Virus record (IMG/VR): IMGVR_UViG_3300042197_000820
Coordinates: 62,001-126,000 of that record
Length of the DNA: 64,000 nt
Origin: a virus
Reading direction: 5' to 3' (one strand)
The notes under the pieces: model-generated
Database searches by the model: none
The model's input: only the letters and a program-made list of their open reading frames with translations
Told to the model about the DNA's origin: nothing
Program-made: the position numbers and the translations under genes
Shown here: in pieces, positions 10,312 to 20,529 of the stretch
How the letters are laid out: every line of letters starts with the position of its first letter
Numbering within the stretch: the first letter of the stretch is position 1

Positions 10312-11495
10312 CCTGTACCTCCTGCGTTATCTTGACATCCCGGTGTTGTACTGGTAACTCCGGGAGCAACTTCTGCTACTACCATTTCGTTAGGATTGTA
10401 GCTTAGATTACGATCTGGACATTCGATATCATAGTCTAATCTGATATTATTGCCCTTTGCTATTGCACCGTTAGCTAAAGTGCAGACTAGTTCGTCTGGT
10501 ATCTGTCTATCCAACTGAACGTTGAAATAGTTCTCGACTAAATCAGACTGCTGCGTATTATATAAATCGGTGTTCTCATTTCCATAAATCAGGTTAGATT
10601 GCAAAATATTTATTCTTTCTGTGGACAAGGAAGGTTTTAAGAATCCATTCTCGTCAACATCATCGATAGGACTTATCATCTGTAGCTTTTTCAGCGTATA
10701 ACTACCACTATCTTGAACATATTCAAATATTTCTACATTAAAGTTTTTGTTTTTGTACTCGACACCCTCTTGAAACAAATCTAATGCTATAAAGTTAGAT
10801 TCTAATACTATCCTGCTACCGTCTTCAAAAACTGGCGTTTCTCTCATCGAGTTATACAATGAAGTAATATTAGTGTTTGTTTGTGTTTCTCCTAGTTTAG
10901 AAACAAAGTCGGACCCAGATGGTACTATTGAAATAACATTTTTAAGCTCTACTTCGATTTGTGGTATCTTGAGATATCCATACTCTGTTGCATAACTGTT
11001 GGCCGAAGACGAGATGTTTGATCTAAGCATGGTTAGATCAAAAGACGGATATCTGTCAGTTGTATTTCTAACAGTACCTATTTTACTTCTTACTAAATGT
11101 TGCAGTTCTCTGGTTTTTTGAGAGTATCTGGCATTTTTTGCCATTAGAAGTTGTATTTTATTTTCTATTTTGGTGTCAACTTCTGTCATCGAGTCTAAAG
11201 GATCTAAATATACATTTGCATTATATTCGGTAGCTGCATCGTATTCTGACAGGTATGTTTTAGCTTCTTCAAGACGAACGTGTGGTTTGAGATAGATTGT
11301 GTTGTCAACGATTCTACCCACTATATCTTTCTGTTCTTCTGTAGTAAGACCACCGTATGAACCATCATATAGTATTTCATCATCTGAAAACGAGTAGTAC
11401 ACTGGTTTAAGCTTTCCAATAGAGTATAAATATTTACCCCATTCGGTAAGTTCAATATCTATTACTTCTTGTTTATCGTCAAAAAACTGAGCCAT
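10302..11495 (-). CDS. Virion structural protein with LTEWGK N-terminal module
   Basis: 397 residues, ATG start. The N-terminus reads FFDDKQEVIDIELTEWGKYL, then GKLKPVYYSFSDDEILYD. This has the same plan as residues 1-45 of the 1767-2672 protein (LT-x-x-G, glycine-lysine, aromatic strand, DDEI-x-Y). The middle is helical and charged (residues about 80-150). The C-terminus has four cysteines (CTLAN, CPDRN, CQDNAGGTGCR). The gene ends inside the next one with a 10-base overlap, suggesting translational coupling. Family function unknown; a conserved phage virion protein by context. Confidence 0.7.
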   Translation of the reverse strand: MAQFFDDKQEVIDIELTEWGKYLYSIGKLKPVYYSFSDDEILYDGSYGGLTTEEQKDIVGRIVDNTIYLKPHVRLEEAKTYLSEYDAATEYNANVYLDPLDSMTEVDTKIENKIQLLMAKNARYSQKTRELQHLVRSKIGTVRNTTDRYPSFDLTMLRSNISSSANSYATEYGYLKIPQIEVELKNVISIVPSGSDFVSKLGETQTNTNITSLYNSMRETPVFEDGSRIVLESNFIALDLFQEGVEYKNKNFNVEIFEYVQDSGSYTLKKLQMISPIDDVDENGFLKPSLSTERINILQSNLIYGNENTDLYNTQQSDLVENYFNVQLDRQIPDELVCTLANGAIAKGNNIRLDYDIECPDRNLSYNPNEMVVAEVAPGVTSTTPGCQDNAGGTGCR

Positions 11496-11507
11496 CTTGC
11501 ACCTATA

Positions 11508-11515
11508 CTAAGTAG
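11508..11515 (-). promoter_or_regulatory. Candidate late-promoter octamer variant CTACTTAG
   Basis: Coding-strand CTACTTAG lies 12 bases upstream of the ATG at 11495, in the 32-base gap after the 2999-residue gene. It has one mismatch to CTACTTAT. It is followed by TATAGGTG, a poor ribosome site. Confidence 0.4.
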
Positions 11516-11527
11516 GGTCCAGACATA

Positions 11528-14500
11528 TTATCTGGTCCTAGTCTTTGGGGTCAAAGTTATGTTTGGCTGTGTTGTTTGACCGATTGTTTGATTAGTTGTT
11601 GTTTGGAACTGTTGAGGTACTTGAGCGGACGTAGGAGTTAGCAACGTAGTATTTTGTACCGATGGGGCGGTAGGTGCTACGGCAACTGTTGTAGTAGAGC
11701 TAATATTTGGGTTAACTCCGATACCTGTAATACCGATTCCCTGTCCGACTAATCCGCCTATGGGAATAGATGGTTTTGCGATTACTTCGAAATCCATTTT
11801 ACCAAACTCAATCAGTGAGAAGTTATCATAAGGCCAGTTGTAAGAATATCTTTCTTGAACAGCATTGGAACGATTTCCAACCTGCGTCCTAAAAGAAGTA
11901 AATCTTGGATCTGGATTAGATCTCTTACCGAGTTGTTTGTCTTCGAAGTTAGTTTTGGCGCGTTGTTTGACTTTGAAGACTAGCCATTTTAAGTTAGCAT
12001 TAGCGTTACCCTCAGTGGCTCTAAATGCATCAAGTATCTCGTATCCACTCAAGTCGTGTGATATTGTTGATTCAGAAAACTCTACTTTATTTCCTATCTC
12101 TGGAGCAATATTCTGCCACATTTTTACAAGATCATTTTGTGAGAATGTGTGAGAGAACTCAAAGACATACATAGAAATAGGGGCATAGTTCAAATCGTTT
12201 TCCTCATAGTTATAAAAATCAAAAGTAGGAGGGAAAACATATTTTCTCATTTTTCTATACAGATCTATCAAAGACTTACCGGGTTCCACAGGTATAGAGG
12301 GCTTGTAACTAGGATTATCTGCCATTTTTCTAGCTTCTACTGCTACTGGCCTATTGAGTTCAAAGAACTTTCTCTTGCCTTGACTTTCAACAAATGGTAC
12401 CGCAACGACGGCTTCATAAACAGTTTTGGACTTCCCAATATCACCAACCCTCGTAGACTTCTTACGGAACTTTACGATATCCAATAGAGAAGCCATTTGA
12501 GAACTTGCTCCGTAAATATTCTTAATAGCAGTTGGCATACTTTCTTTTAGACGATTATTAATCCAAACGTTTTCGATTGGTGAAACTTCTAAGAAAATAC
12601 CCTTATCTGGTGAGTCGGGTACAACTCCAAACTGATGCCACATACCAACAGCAACAGACTCAGATGCAACTGTTGGAAGCGTCAAAGATTGAGTGCCAAT
12701 AGAGGAAGTAAAGTTTAGAACAGGTGTTTCAAATTTTGGTTGGATTACCCAAATGTGATCATTGGACGATTTATCTTCTTTAATAGTTGTCGGGTTGCCA
12801 TTGGCATCAAAATCAACAGATTTAACTGGTACTTTGGAGAAGAGATTTATAGATGAAGTTAGTTGCATCGCAAAACGATTTGCATATTCTCCATATGGAT
12901 GATTGTCGTATAGATTACCCCTTACCCAATCAGAACCAGAATCAACCCTCCAACAAACGACCCTACTATCGCCAAAAATGTCGTCAAGGGTATGGGTTGT
13001 TTGAGAGGCAGTAAAGATAATGTCTGCCCATGCTTCACCGTCGTAGTAAGGAGGGGTGAAGGCTAAATCATACGCGAACAAACTATCTGGTCTTGCTGAT
13101 GATGTATAAGAGCCAGTATCTACATATTTTCTAGCTGCCATTGGAGGACCAAAAGCAGAAGGTCTAGAATACATGGTTAAGCTTTCTCTCAGGTCCGTTT
13201 GAGTAAACGAGTTCTGTGGTGTAGGATAGTTGTTACTAAAGATGCGTGGTACATTGGTGCTTCTGCGTAGTCTAACTCTCATAGAGTAATATGTTCCCGG
13301 TGTAAAGCCGGTAAACTTAGATTGTGGATCAGATACGAGACTAGCCATTTCACCTTTATCTAAGTAAAAGTCTACTACTTCAGCTAGGAAGTTATTAGCC
13401 ATTAGTTCGTACAAATCATCACCATTACCATCCCAACTGGCGCTTAGAACGAGAGAGGCACTTGGATGGGGTTCCATATCAACGAATCTAACATCCTTTA
13501 GATATGATTTTGGATCATATATAGCTTCAAATGGGATTCTTAAATCAAATCCATTCATTCCACCAGAGCCGGTACCAAGTAAATAATATTCTGTATAACT
13601 TCCAGTAGAAGCAACAGTCTCACTTGGAGTTCCTGGGGCACCTGTTAGATCTGCATTCTGTATTTGTACTTTATCGAATGAAGCCGTATAAATAGGATAG
13701 TCTACTGCGATACCAGATTTGATAGTATTATACAGAATACCGGGAGCAAACAAAGGAGTGTAAAGCGGACGGAGTTTAATGTTATCTGCTCCACTAGTTA
13801 AACTGCCTGTGTCCGAACCTCTAGACTGTATAAATGAACCATACGATTTTGAAAACTGGAATGCTAAATCAACTGTTCTCTCCGAAGGATAGAAACCATC
13901 GTATGGAATAAACTTCTTTAAACCTTTAAACTTAAGTTTTATTGACTCTGGTTCTACGATTCCTTTGAGTTCATTTAAAGTTTCTTCTAGATTTTCGAAA
14001 AGATCCGATGTAGCATAAACCTTATAAAAATCTGTGTCTAGGCTACTAGAAGCAACTGTTGCACTAGATGTTATAGCACAGACTCCGAATATATCAAACA
14101 TCCCAAGATTTTCTGACAAGAAGTTGCCTTGTTTCTTGTTAACATAATAATCAATAAAGTTTGATATTCTAAACTCTGGTAGTATTGAGTAAGACTGATT
14201 GTGTGGTCTCAGATCTTCTGCGAATCCGCCGTATGTATCATAGAAAGGATCAGTCGGTTGTTCTACAAACTCTCCATTATTATTAAAATACCCAGACTTG
14301 TTATTAGCTTCCCACTTAGTTACACCTCCAAAAATAGTTGCGTTTCCAAGAGGGTAAGCGTCTGGGAAAGATCCGAGGTTGCCAAGAGAACCGGTTGTTG
14401 TATTTGTAACGGAAAGTGTTGGTGTAAAAGAAAAAGCCGATCCTAAGAAATGTTTTCTTGAGTACAGTGGAGCTAATCGCAGAGATGCTTTAGAATCGGT

Positions 14501-17500
14501 GGTCCCTGTATGAACTAAATAATAGTTATTCTGCAATATACCTTCTCGGTAGTCTGCACCTTGTGCGTTTGTAATACCAAACGTCAAGCTGCTAACGGTT
14601 TCAAAGTTTGTTGATGCATCCAACGCCCAAGAGCTTTGGCTTATTGCAGTCAAAGAACCATTTGTAACCATAGCCTTTTTGGTTGCAAACCCCTTGATAT
14701 TTCTATCGGTTCTAGAAGAACGCCAGAAGTTATTATCAAAGTTTATTCTCTTTCTGATTATATCTAGGCTTTGGTATGCTGACGATGGGTATACCATGTC
14801 CGCAAATAAAACGTTTCTAAGATCTATATTCTTGTTAGATTCAAGGAAGGATCTTATCTGTTTAACTTTATCAGAGTTTTCGTTCCTAATATTCAAAATA
14901 CTATTAAGTTGTTCATTTGTAAAATGTGATACTTCATTGTTGACAGAAAGATTTATAATCAGATTTGTATTATCTGAGCCTGCTGTGAAAAGCATTGAAA
15001 ATGGTTTATTGTCCAGTTCTACACATGGCTCTATAAACGTGTAAGTTTTTGGGAGCTTCTTTATTATCTGCGTTCCAAGGGTGTCCGAGATAACTGTTGT
15101 CAGAAGTTCTACGTCATCAACAGTATGCGAAATGGTATTAGTAGATTTTAGTTTTTTGATGTACTTCTTATCACCGTGACGTACTTGATACCAACTAGAC
15201 TTTGCAAACTTACCGCCTCTTGTTGCTATAATAGAGTTCAATATATAGGCATTGTTAGTATTGATTGATGTTGGAACAAGTGAAGGATTGATATAGTTGT
15301 TAACACTAGCAGTCGTATCTAAGCCTAAAGTCATCGTATCTAGGTCGAATGGATCAACTATATTGGTTGTCATTCCATTAAAGCCAGTTCTTAGTTGCGA
15401 GTTAGCGACTACGGAATATCCAGTTGTAACTCCATCTATAAATCCAAATACATTTTTTCCGGTTGAAGTTGTGGCATAACTTACAATCGAAGAAGCGGTA
15501 ACAAATGTTATTGCAGAGTTTACCCCAAGAGAAGATGAGTATTTGCCATCTACTGCCACAAAACCTGATGGCACTTCACCCGCTGTTGTTACCGGGAAAC
15601 TATTATATGTAATAGCTGCATCAGTAATCCATGAGTAATGCAAATCGTTTCTCGGGATCTGATGTTGAACAAAATAGTTATCCGAGATAGAAGAACTAAA
15701 ATACGAACTATCGGTTTGTTCCAAAACTCCAAGCTTGTTTCTGTAAACACCGTGGAATGATGCTGTACCGCTGTAATCAGCAACCACCGGTATTGAACCA
15801 CTAGTTAGTCCATTTATTTCAGAACGAGTTGTCAAGAATGTCCTAAGTGGCAGTCTAACAGAAAGATTCCTGAACGGTAGAGCATTATAGACGCTATATT
15901 CACCGTGAGCGGCATCTAGACCGGGACCACCTAGATTATCTCCCATTGTAGCTGGATCGCCGGGGGCCGAGAAACGTTGCACAATCACGTTTTTATTCGT
16001 TGTGCGTGCTAACTTTGTATAATCAGAAGTGCCGCTAACAGCCCATGAGCCAACTGTAGAAGCGTTGAAAGGAGTATCGTTGAAAGATAGATCGTTTTCA
16101 CTTCTACCAGTTGTCGAAACAATATCTAGAGCAAGATTGTAGTTACCAGCGACTGTAGAAGTAGAACCAGTAGAGTGCGCTATGTTTGCAAGGTTTACTG
16201 GTCTCTTTGCCATACCATCTCTGGACACAGTAGTTCTTGGTTTTGTAATATCACGATTTGTTATTGTGATAATACCAGAAGTTAGATTCATATCATAAGC
16301 TTCTGGTCTAGTATTGGAGTCGTATTGGTTTAGCTCAACGTGTCTATGTGCATGACCACCAACATACCTTTCGGTGAATGGACCTTGCATTGGAACCTCA
16401 AAGTCCATGTCATATACATCTGAGTGGTGTCCAACAATATCAAAACGCTTTCCCGTACCAAATCCTGCTATTAGTTGGGCTTGATAACCTGTATTTGGTA
16501 CCCCAGAAGAAGCACTCATGAAAGTGAATGGAAGTACCGAATATGCTCCAATCTGAGTTGTGCCGAACGTAGCGCGGAACTTCATTCTCACTTTCTTAAG
16601 TTCAATCGGAGTTTTTACAGGTTCTAGCAGTTTGATTGTGCTGATGTCTTTGCAATCTTCTTGTTCCTCAAAGTTGTCGAGAACTAAGGTTGCGCCGCTG
16701 AGACTAGCAACAATGGCCTTCCAGACTTTAGTAACAAATCCCTTTGGAGCATTTAGACCAACAAATAAGACTTGTTCCACTACTTGTGAGAACTTTGAAT
16801 CCAAAGACATATCAAAGTTATAAAGTTGTGTAAATCTGCGTACTGAGTAATCAGAACCATAGTATGCTGTTCCGTCTGGTTTGGCTAGAAGAGGACCAGA
16901 ACCAGATGTATGGGTAGTTACAGTTCTTCTTATATTTTCTCTCTGTGCGTCTATTACAGAGTTCCCAGAAGTTATGACAGTTCCGTTACGTTCTGCTCTA
17001 CGATTCCACCAATAACAGTTCTCGTTCTCCACATTAGCGATTGGATGGTAACCACGATTCCAAGGATACAACATTTCGGCAATACCGAATACACGACCTT
17101 CGTAGTTACGATTTTTATATTTCAGAAGCGGATAGTTGTACTTGTAGTGGTTTCTTTCTAGTATATGACTTTCGATAACATTAGTAACTCTATCACCGGC
17201 ATCAGCAGTGATTGGAACTAGCTGTCGTAGCATCTCCGACAAAGATTGGTCAATCCAGCGGTAATAACTAAAATATCTATCTACATCGATTATATTACCA
17301 ATCTTCCTAAAATACAGCTCTCTCAGGTTATTCAGTTCTTTGTGTTCTTCTCTGTATCTTTGAGCAGGTTGATGGTATAGATTATTCAGTTCTTTTAAAG
17401 AAGAAAACATATTTAGCATGTCTTTCGAGACATTTCTAAATGGACTTTTCTCAAACGAAAAATAGTAGTTTACAGGAAGAATCTCTTTTGTAAATGTTTC

Positions 17501-20500
17501 GTCATCTGTTGCAGGAGTTTGTATTAGATCATAACTGTTTATCTCATCTGGTAGCGATTGTTCAGCAAAGTTTATATATTCTTTGCTTATAACTGTACTA
17601 TCTGATGCTGGGAAGTTACTTGCTTTTCCGCTGTATATAACATTAGTTATATCCGAAATCTGACCAAAAAGTGATTTAGAGTAAGAACCTGATGAGATAT
17701 CGAATACTGAAAACTCTCCAGATGTATCCGAGCCAGTAACAGAAGCAAAATCCCAATGTAAAGCTAGAGTTTCTATCTGCGGAACATATGTACCTGACAC
17801 CACTGACTGATTCAAAAATGCATTTCTTGCAGCATTTGGCATACCATAAGAAATAGGGTTTTGTGCGTGAAAGTCAATCGTATCGCTGTCTAAAGGATAC
17901 AACCAATGTCTTAACGAACCGATTCTGACATCTGTTTTTACGTCTGCTGAGCCTGTTATATTGTTCCTGTGTGCGCCCGCGTAAAATCTCTTTGGAGTAG
18001 AAGATAGTGTTTTACCTTGATCATAAGTTAAAGATTGAGTTAAATAGAATGAATCTATAACTATATCTAGTTCTTTATTAACTCCATAAAACTCAAGTGT
18101 GTATGTACCACTTACACTACCAGTTATCCCTTCGGCATGTAGGAACTTGTCTGGTCTTAAAGTGATAGCAAAATTCCATTTTTTATTGTCATAAACGGAA
18201 TAAAAAATGCTGCTTGTTAAATATACGTTTGTTGTTCCACCGATTGTACCAGTCAATATAAAAGAAGCATCAACCGATTCTGTGTTTGTTCTTGAACTAT
18301 AAACTTTCAGATTCGTTTCATTTGCAGGAAAAGTGAAATCTGTCGGTGCTGCTGTATTAGCTTGGTGAAAACCAACTATAGAAGATGTGGTATGCAGAGT
18401 AAAGAAATATCCCGCATCTGCAAACTTTGGTTTCTTTGGAAATATAGCTTCTGTTTCAGTTGTAAAACCAACTTCTCTTAAGTTAAAAGTAGTTAGATTT
18501 CCCGAAACATAGGAGTTGTTTCCCGGAGTATGATGAATACTAGCATCAAAGTAGGCTGGATTGTGGAAGTTAACAAACTTCTTTCCTATCGATGGGAAAT
18601 CATATCGATTATCGTACTTATATCTTGTATTGTTTGGATATATTGAAATATTAACAAGATCGTCATCTACACCAAAGTTTCTTATTAAGTTTCTAAAAGA
18701 CTTCTGTGTACCCTTTGACTTGTAGATGTAGACCAAGTTGTTGTATACATTCTGATATACTTGATTTTTAATGTCTGTTAGTTCTTCTTCAAATACTTTC
18801 TGAGAGTCTGTGTTCAGAATCTTCTCGTATAGCTTAGCATTTTCGAAAATATTTGGACTGACAAATCCCTGATTTGCCAGAAGTTCCGAGGAGAATGGTA
18901 TCGGTTTCCCGTAACTTGCGCTAATGTATTCCTTATTTTTGAGCTTATTTAGCGAATCTATGGATAGATACATTTCATCTAGTTGATAAGCCATTATCTG
19001 TGTTAGATTGAAAAGATTACCATTGTAAGTACCCTCAGAATCTGTAGCACGATCCTCGTCTATAATCCAAGAGGGCATAGAACCGTATAGAGATGAAATA
19101 TTTTGGCTATCATGCTCGCTTCCAGAAGCCAATAGCTCTTCTCTAAGAGAAACAACGCTTGGATGTGTTTCTCTAATGACTGGATCTAGGTACTCATAGT
19201 TTGTTGCATTTGACAGAACCATAGCAGAGCCGGTAGATCTTGCAGATGTACCGGGGTATCCGTACCAGATACCATTGCTAATACGTCCAGAGTAGTCCAA
19301 CACTGTTGAATCGATGGAAGTGTCTCCGACTATACCCTCGTTAAACTTATAATAGACACCTAGTTCGGTATTAGAGATATCAGTGTTTGTACCACCGCCA
19401 ACTTGTGTTCTATAGTAGAAACTTATCTCCTTTTCATCGCGGACTGATTTCCAGTACCTGAACTCGTCTAAAGACGCGGATAGTTTTCCGTATCCTGTCA
19501 TATTGATACCGTGATAAGTACTACCAGATGGACTTGTCTTTAAGGCACCAATAGATGCTACCATCGCACCATCTACAGTATTCATTGCTTTACCAGCAAA
19601 TGTACTCAAATATTCACGGCTACCATTTACATATGCCTTAACTGCCAAATCACTTCCGGTATTCTGGAATGTAAAAGCATAGTGTCTCCAAGTATTGTCA
19701 CTAAGACTTGAAGTTGTAAAGTTTGTTATAGAGATGGTCTGGTTGATACTGACTGACCCAGAGGACATCTCAAAATAGAAAGTCGATAATCCATCGGCAG
19801 AACCAGTAAGACCTAACAGAAGTCTTCCATATCCAGAACTAGAAGATACCTCGCTATTCCATAAATCGAATATTACCTCTTTTTCATTTGAAGTGGTAGA
19901 ATATCCGCTCTTCTTTAACCAGAACTCTACAGTTGCACCGTATGAAGGATTGATAAGGAGGTTGTTAGTCCTTGTACCCGTTCTTCCATCAGGTAGTCTA
20001 GAAGCTGTTGCGTAAACATCCGTCTGATATTTGTTGGCATCATCAAATGTTTCTGCCAAGGGATTCCCTATCATACCTTGAGAAGCGGTGTGCGGTCCTC
20101 CAAATAAATAAATATATTCTTTGGAGGTTGGGTTACCGTAGCCTCCTACTTTTCCACCACTAAAGTTGTAGTTGTTGGTAGATAGAGTAATAAAACCGTT
20201 ATATCTTGGATATCTTTTATCTAGTAAATAAAGTTCTAGATAAGTACATTTTTCTAGGTATTCATTAAGTTCTTTCTTGGAGCCGTCGTATGGGAACTCA
20301 TTTAAAATATTAGTTATTGATGAAGAGTAATAGTTTTCAGCAGATCCAAACTTCACAAAGTTTTTTGGATCTGAGAAATCACTAAGCGGAACAAATCTCT
20401 GGGTAGCTCGATATTTTGCGGCGATATTATCATACGACTCAGCATACAGATATATATCGCTGCTATTGGTATCGGTTACAGGTACTGTGTTCTTTTTTTG

Positions 20501-20527
20501 GAGTTCGAATAAATCTTTGATGCTCAT
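11528..20527 (-). CDS. Giant virion protein with LamG-like lectin domain, probable tail fibre or tail-associated adhesin
   Basis: 2999 residues, the largest protein here. Residues about 190-385 look like a laminin-G/concanavalin-like domain: GATVEFWLKK, then WRHYAFTFQN with AVKAYVNGSR, then GKLSASLDEFRYWKSVRDEKEI, the usual order of LamG strands. Such domains bind glycans or proteins. The remainder is mostly beta-rich Ser/Thr/Asn sequence with helical segments near residues 565-625 and 1055-1100. The last 70 residues are a Thr/Gln/Pro/Val low-complexity tail ending in TPKTRTR. It sits three bases after the DNRLRE-like gene and downstream of gp6. Receptor-binding or baseplate-periphery function is inferred. 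The ribosome site is weak (AGAGTAG), so expression may depend on coupling. Confidence 0.75.
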   Translation of the reverse strand: MSIKDLFELQKKNTVPVTDTNSSDIYLYAESYDNIAAKYRATQRFVPLSDFSDPKNFVKFGSAENYYSSSITNILNEFPYDGSKKELNEYLEKCTYLELYLLDKRYPRYNGFITLSTNNYNFSGGKVGGYGNPTSKEYIYLFGGPHTASQGMIGNPLAETFDDANKYQTDVYATASRLPDGRTGTRTNNLLINPSYGATVEFWLKKSGYSTTSNEKEVIFDLWNSEVSSSSGYGRLLLGLTGSADGLSTFYFEMSSGSVSINQTISITNFTTSSLSDNTWRHYAFTFQNTGSDLAVKAYVNGSREYLSTFAGKAMNTVDGAMVASIGALKTSPSGSTYHGINMTGYGKLSASLDEFRYWKSVRDEKEISFYYRTQVGGGTNTDISNTELGVYYKFNEGIVGDTSIDSTVLDYSGRISNGIWYGYPGTSARSTGSAMVLSNATNYEYLDPVIRETHPSVVSLREELLASGSEHDSQNISSLYGSMPSWIIDEDRATDSEGTYNGNLFNLTQIMAYQLDEMYLSIDSLNKLKNKEYISASYGKPIPFSSELLANQGFVSPNIFENAKLYEKILNTDSQKVFEEELTDIKNQVYQNVYNNLVYIYKSKGTQKSFRNLIRNFGVDDDLVNISIYPNNTRYKYDNRYDFPSIGKKFVNFHNPAYFDASIHHTPGNNSYVSGNLTTFNLREVGFTTETEAIFPKKPKFADAGYFFTLHTTSSIVGFHQANTAAPTDFTFPANETNLKVYSSRTNTESVDASFILTGTIGGTTNVYLTSSIFYSVYDNKKWNFAITLRPDKFLHAEGITGSVSGTYTLEFYGVNKELDIVIDSFYLTQSLTYDQGKTLSSTPKRFYAGAHRNNITGSADVKTDVRIGSLRHWLYPLDSDTIDFHAQNPISYGMPNAARNAFLNQSVVSGTYVPQIETLALHWDFASVTGSDTSGEFSVFDISSGSYSKSLFGQISDITNVIYSGKASNFPASDSTVISKEYINFAEQSLPDEINSYDLIQTPATDDETFTKEILPVNYYFSFEKSPFRNVSKDMLNMFSSLKELNNLYHQPAQRYREEHKELNNLRELYFRKIGNIIDVDRYFSYYRWIDQSLSEMLRQLVPITADAGDRVTNVIESHILERNHYKYNYPLLKYKNRNYEGRVFGIAEMLYPWNRGYHPIANVENENCYWWNRRAERNGTVITSGNSVIDAQRENIRRTVTTHTSGSGPLLAKPDGTAYYGSDYSVRRFTQLYNFDMSLDSKFSQVVEQVLFVGLNAPKGFVTKVWKAIVASLSGATLVLDNFEEQEDCKDISTIKLLEPVKTPIELKKVRMKFRATFGTTQIGAYSVLPFTFMSASSGVPNTGYQAQLIAGFGTGKRFDIVGHHSDVYDMDFEVPMQGPFTERYVGGHAHRHVELNQYDSNTRPEAYDMNLTSGIITITNRDITKPRTTVSRDGMAKRPVNLANIAHSTGSTSTVAGNYNLALDIVSTTGRSENDLSFNDTPFNASTVGSWAVSGTSDYTKLARTTNKNVIVQRFSAPGDPATMGDNLGGPGLDAAHGEYSVYNALPFRNLSVRLPLRTFLTTRSEINGLTSGSIPVVADYSGTASFHGVYRNKLGVLEQTDSSYFSSSISDNYFVQHQIPRNDLHYSWITDAAITYNSFPVTTAGEVPSGFVAVDGKYSSSLGVNSAITFVTASSIVSYATTSTGKNVFGFIDGVTTGYSVVANSQLRTGFNGMTTNIVDPFDLDTMTLGLDTTASVNNYINPSLVPTSINTNNAYILNSIIATRGGKFAKSSWYQVRHGDKKYIKKLKSTNTISHTVDDVELLTTVISDTLGTQIIKKLPKTYTFIEPCVELDNKPFSMLFTAGSDNTNLIINLSVNNEVSHFTNEQLNSILNIRNENSDKVKQIRSFLESNKNIDLRNVLFADMVYPSSAYQSLDIIRKRINFDNNFWRSSRTDRNIKGFATKKAMVTNGSLTAISQSSWALDASTNFETVSSLTFGITNAQGADYREGILQNNYYLVHTGTTDSKASLRLAPLYSRKHFLGSAFSFTPTLSVTNTTTGSLGNLGSFPDAYPLGNATIFGGVTKWEANNKSGYFNNNGEFVEQPTDPFYDTYGGFAEDLRPHNQSYSILPEFRISNFIDYYVNKKQGNFLSENLGMFDIFGVCAITSSATVASSSLDTDFYKVYATSDLFENLEETLNELKGIVEPESIKLKFKGLKKFIPYDGFYPSERTVDLAFQFSKSYGSFIQSRGSDTGSLTSGADNIKLRPLYTPLFAPGILYNTIKSGIAVDYPIYTASFDKVQIQNADLTGAPGTPSETVASTGSYTEYYLLGTGSGGMNGFDLRIPFEAIYDPKSYLKDVRFVDMEPHPSASLVLSASWDGNGDDLYELMANNFLAEVVDFYLDKGEMASLVSDPQSKFTGFTPGTYYSMRVRLRRSTNVPRIFSNNYPTPQNSFTQTDLRESLTMYSRPSAFGPPMAARKYVDTGSYTSSARPDSLFAYDLAFTPPYYDGEAWADIIFTASQTTHTLDDIFGDSRVVCWRVDSGSDWVRGNLYDNHPYGEYANRFAMQLTSSINLFSKVPVKSVDFDANGNPTTIKEDKSSNDHIWVIQPKFETPVLNFTSSIGTQSLTLPTVASESVAVGMWHQFGVVPDSPDKGIFLEVSPIENVWINNRLKESMPTAIKNIYGASSQMASLLDIVKFRKKSTRVGDIGKSKTVYEAVVAVPFVESQGKRKFFELNRPVAVEARKMADNPSYKPSIPVEPGKSLIDLYRKMRKYVFPPTFDFYNYEENDLNYAPISMYVFEFSHTFSQNDLVKMWQNIAPEIGNKVEFSESTISHDLSGYEILDAFRATEGNANANLKWLVFKVKQRAKTNFEDKQLGKRSNPDPRFTSFRTQVGNRSNAVQERYSYNWPYDNFSLIEFGKMDFEVIAKPSIPIGGLVGQGIGITGIGVNPNISSTTTVAVAPTAPSVQNTTLLTPTSAQVPQQFQTTTNQTIGQTTQPNITLTPKTRTR

Positions 20528-20529
20528 TA

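Noticed and set aside
15589-15801. Minus-strand 70-residue frame inside the 2999-residue gene
   Set aside because: No ribosome site and fully inside a continuous coding frame.
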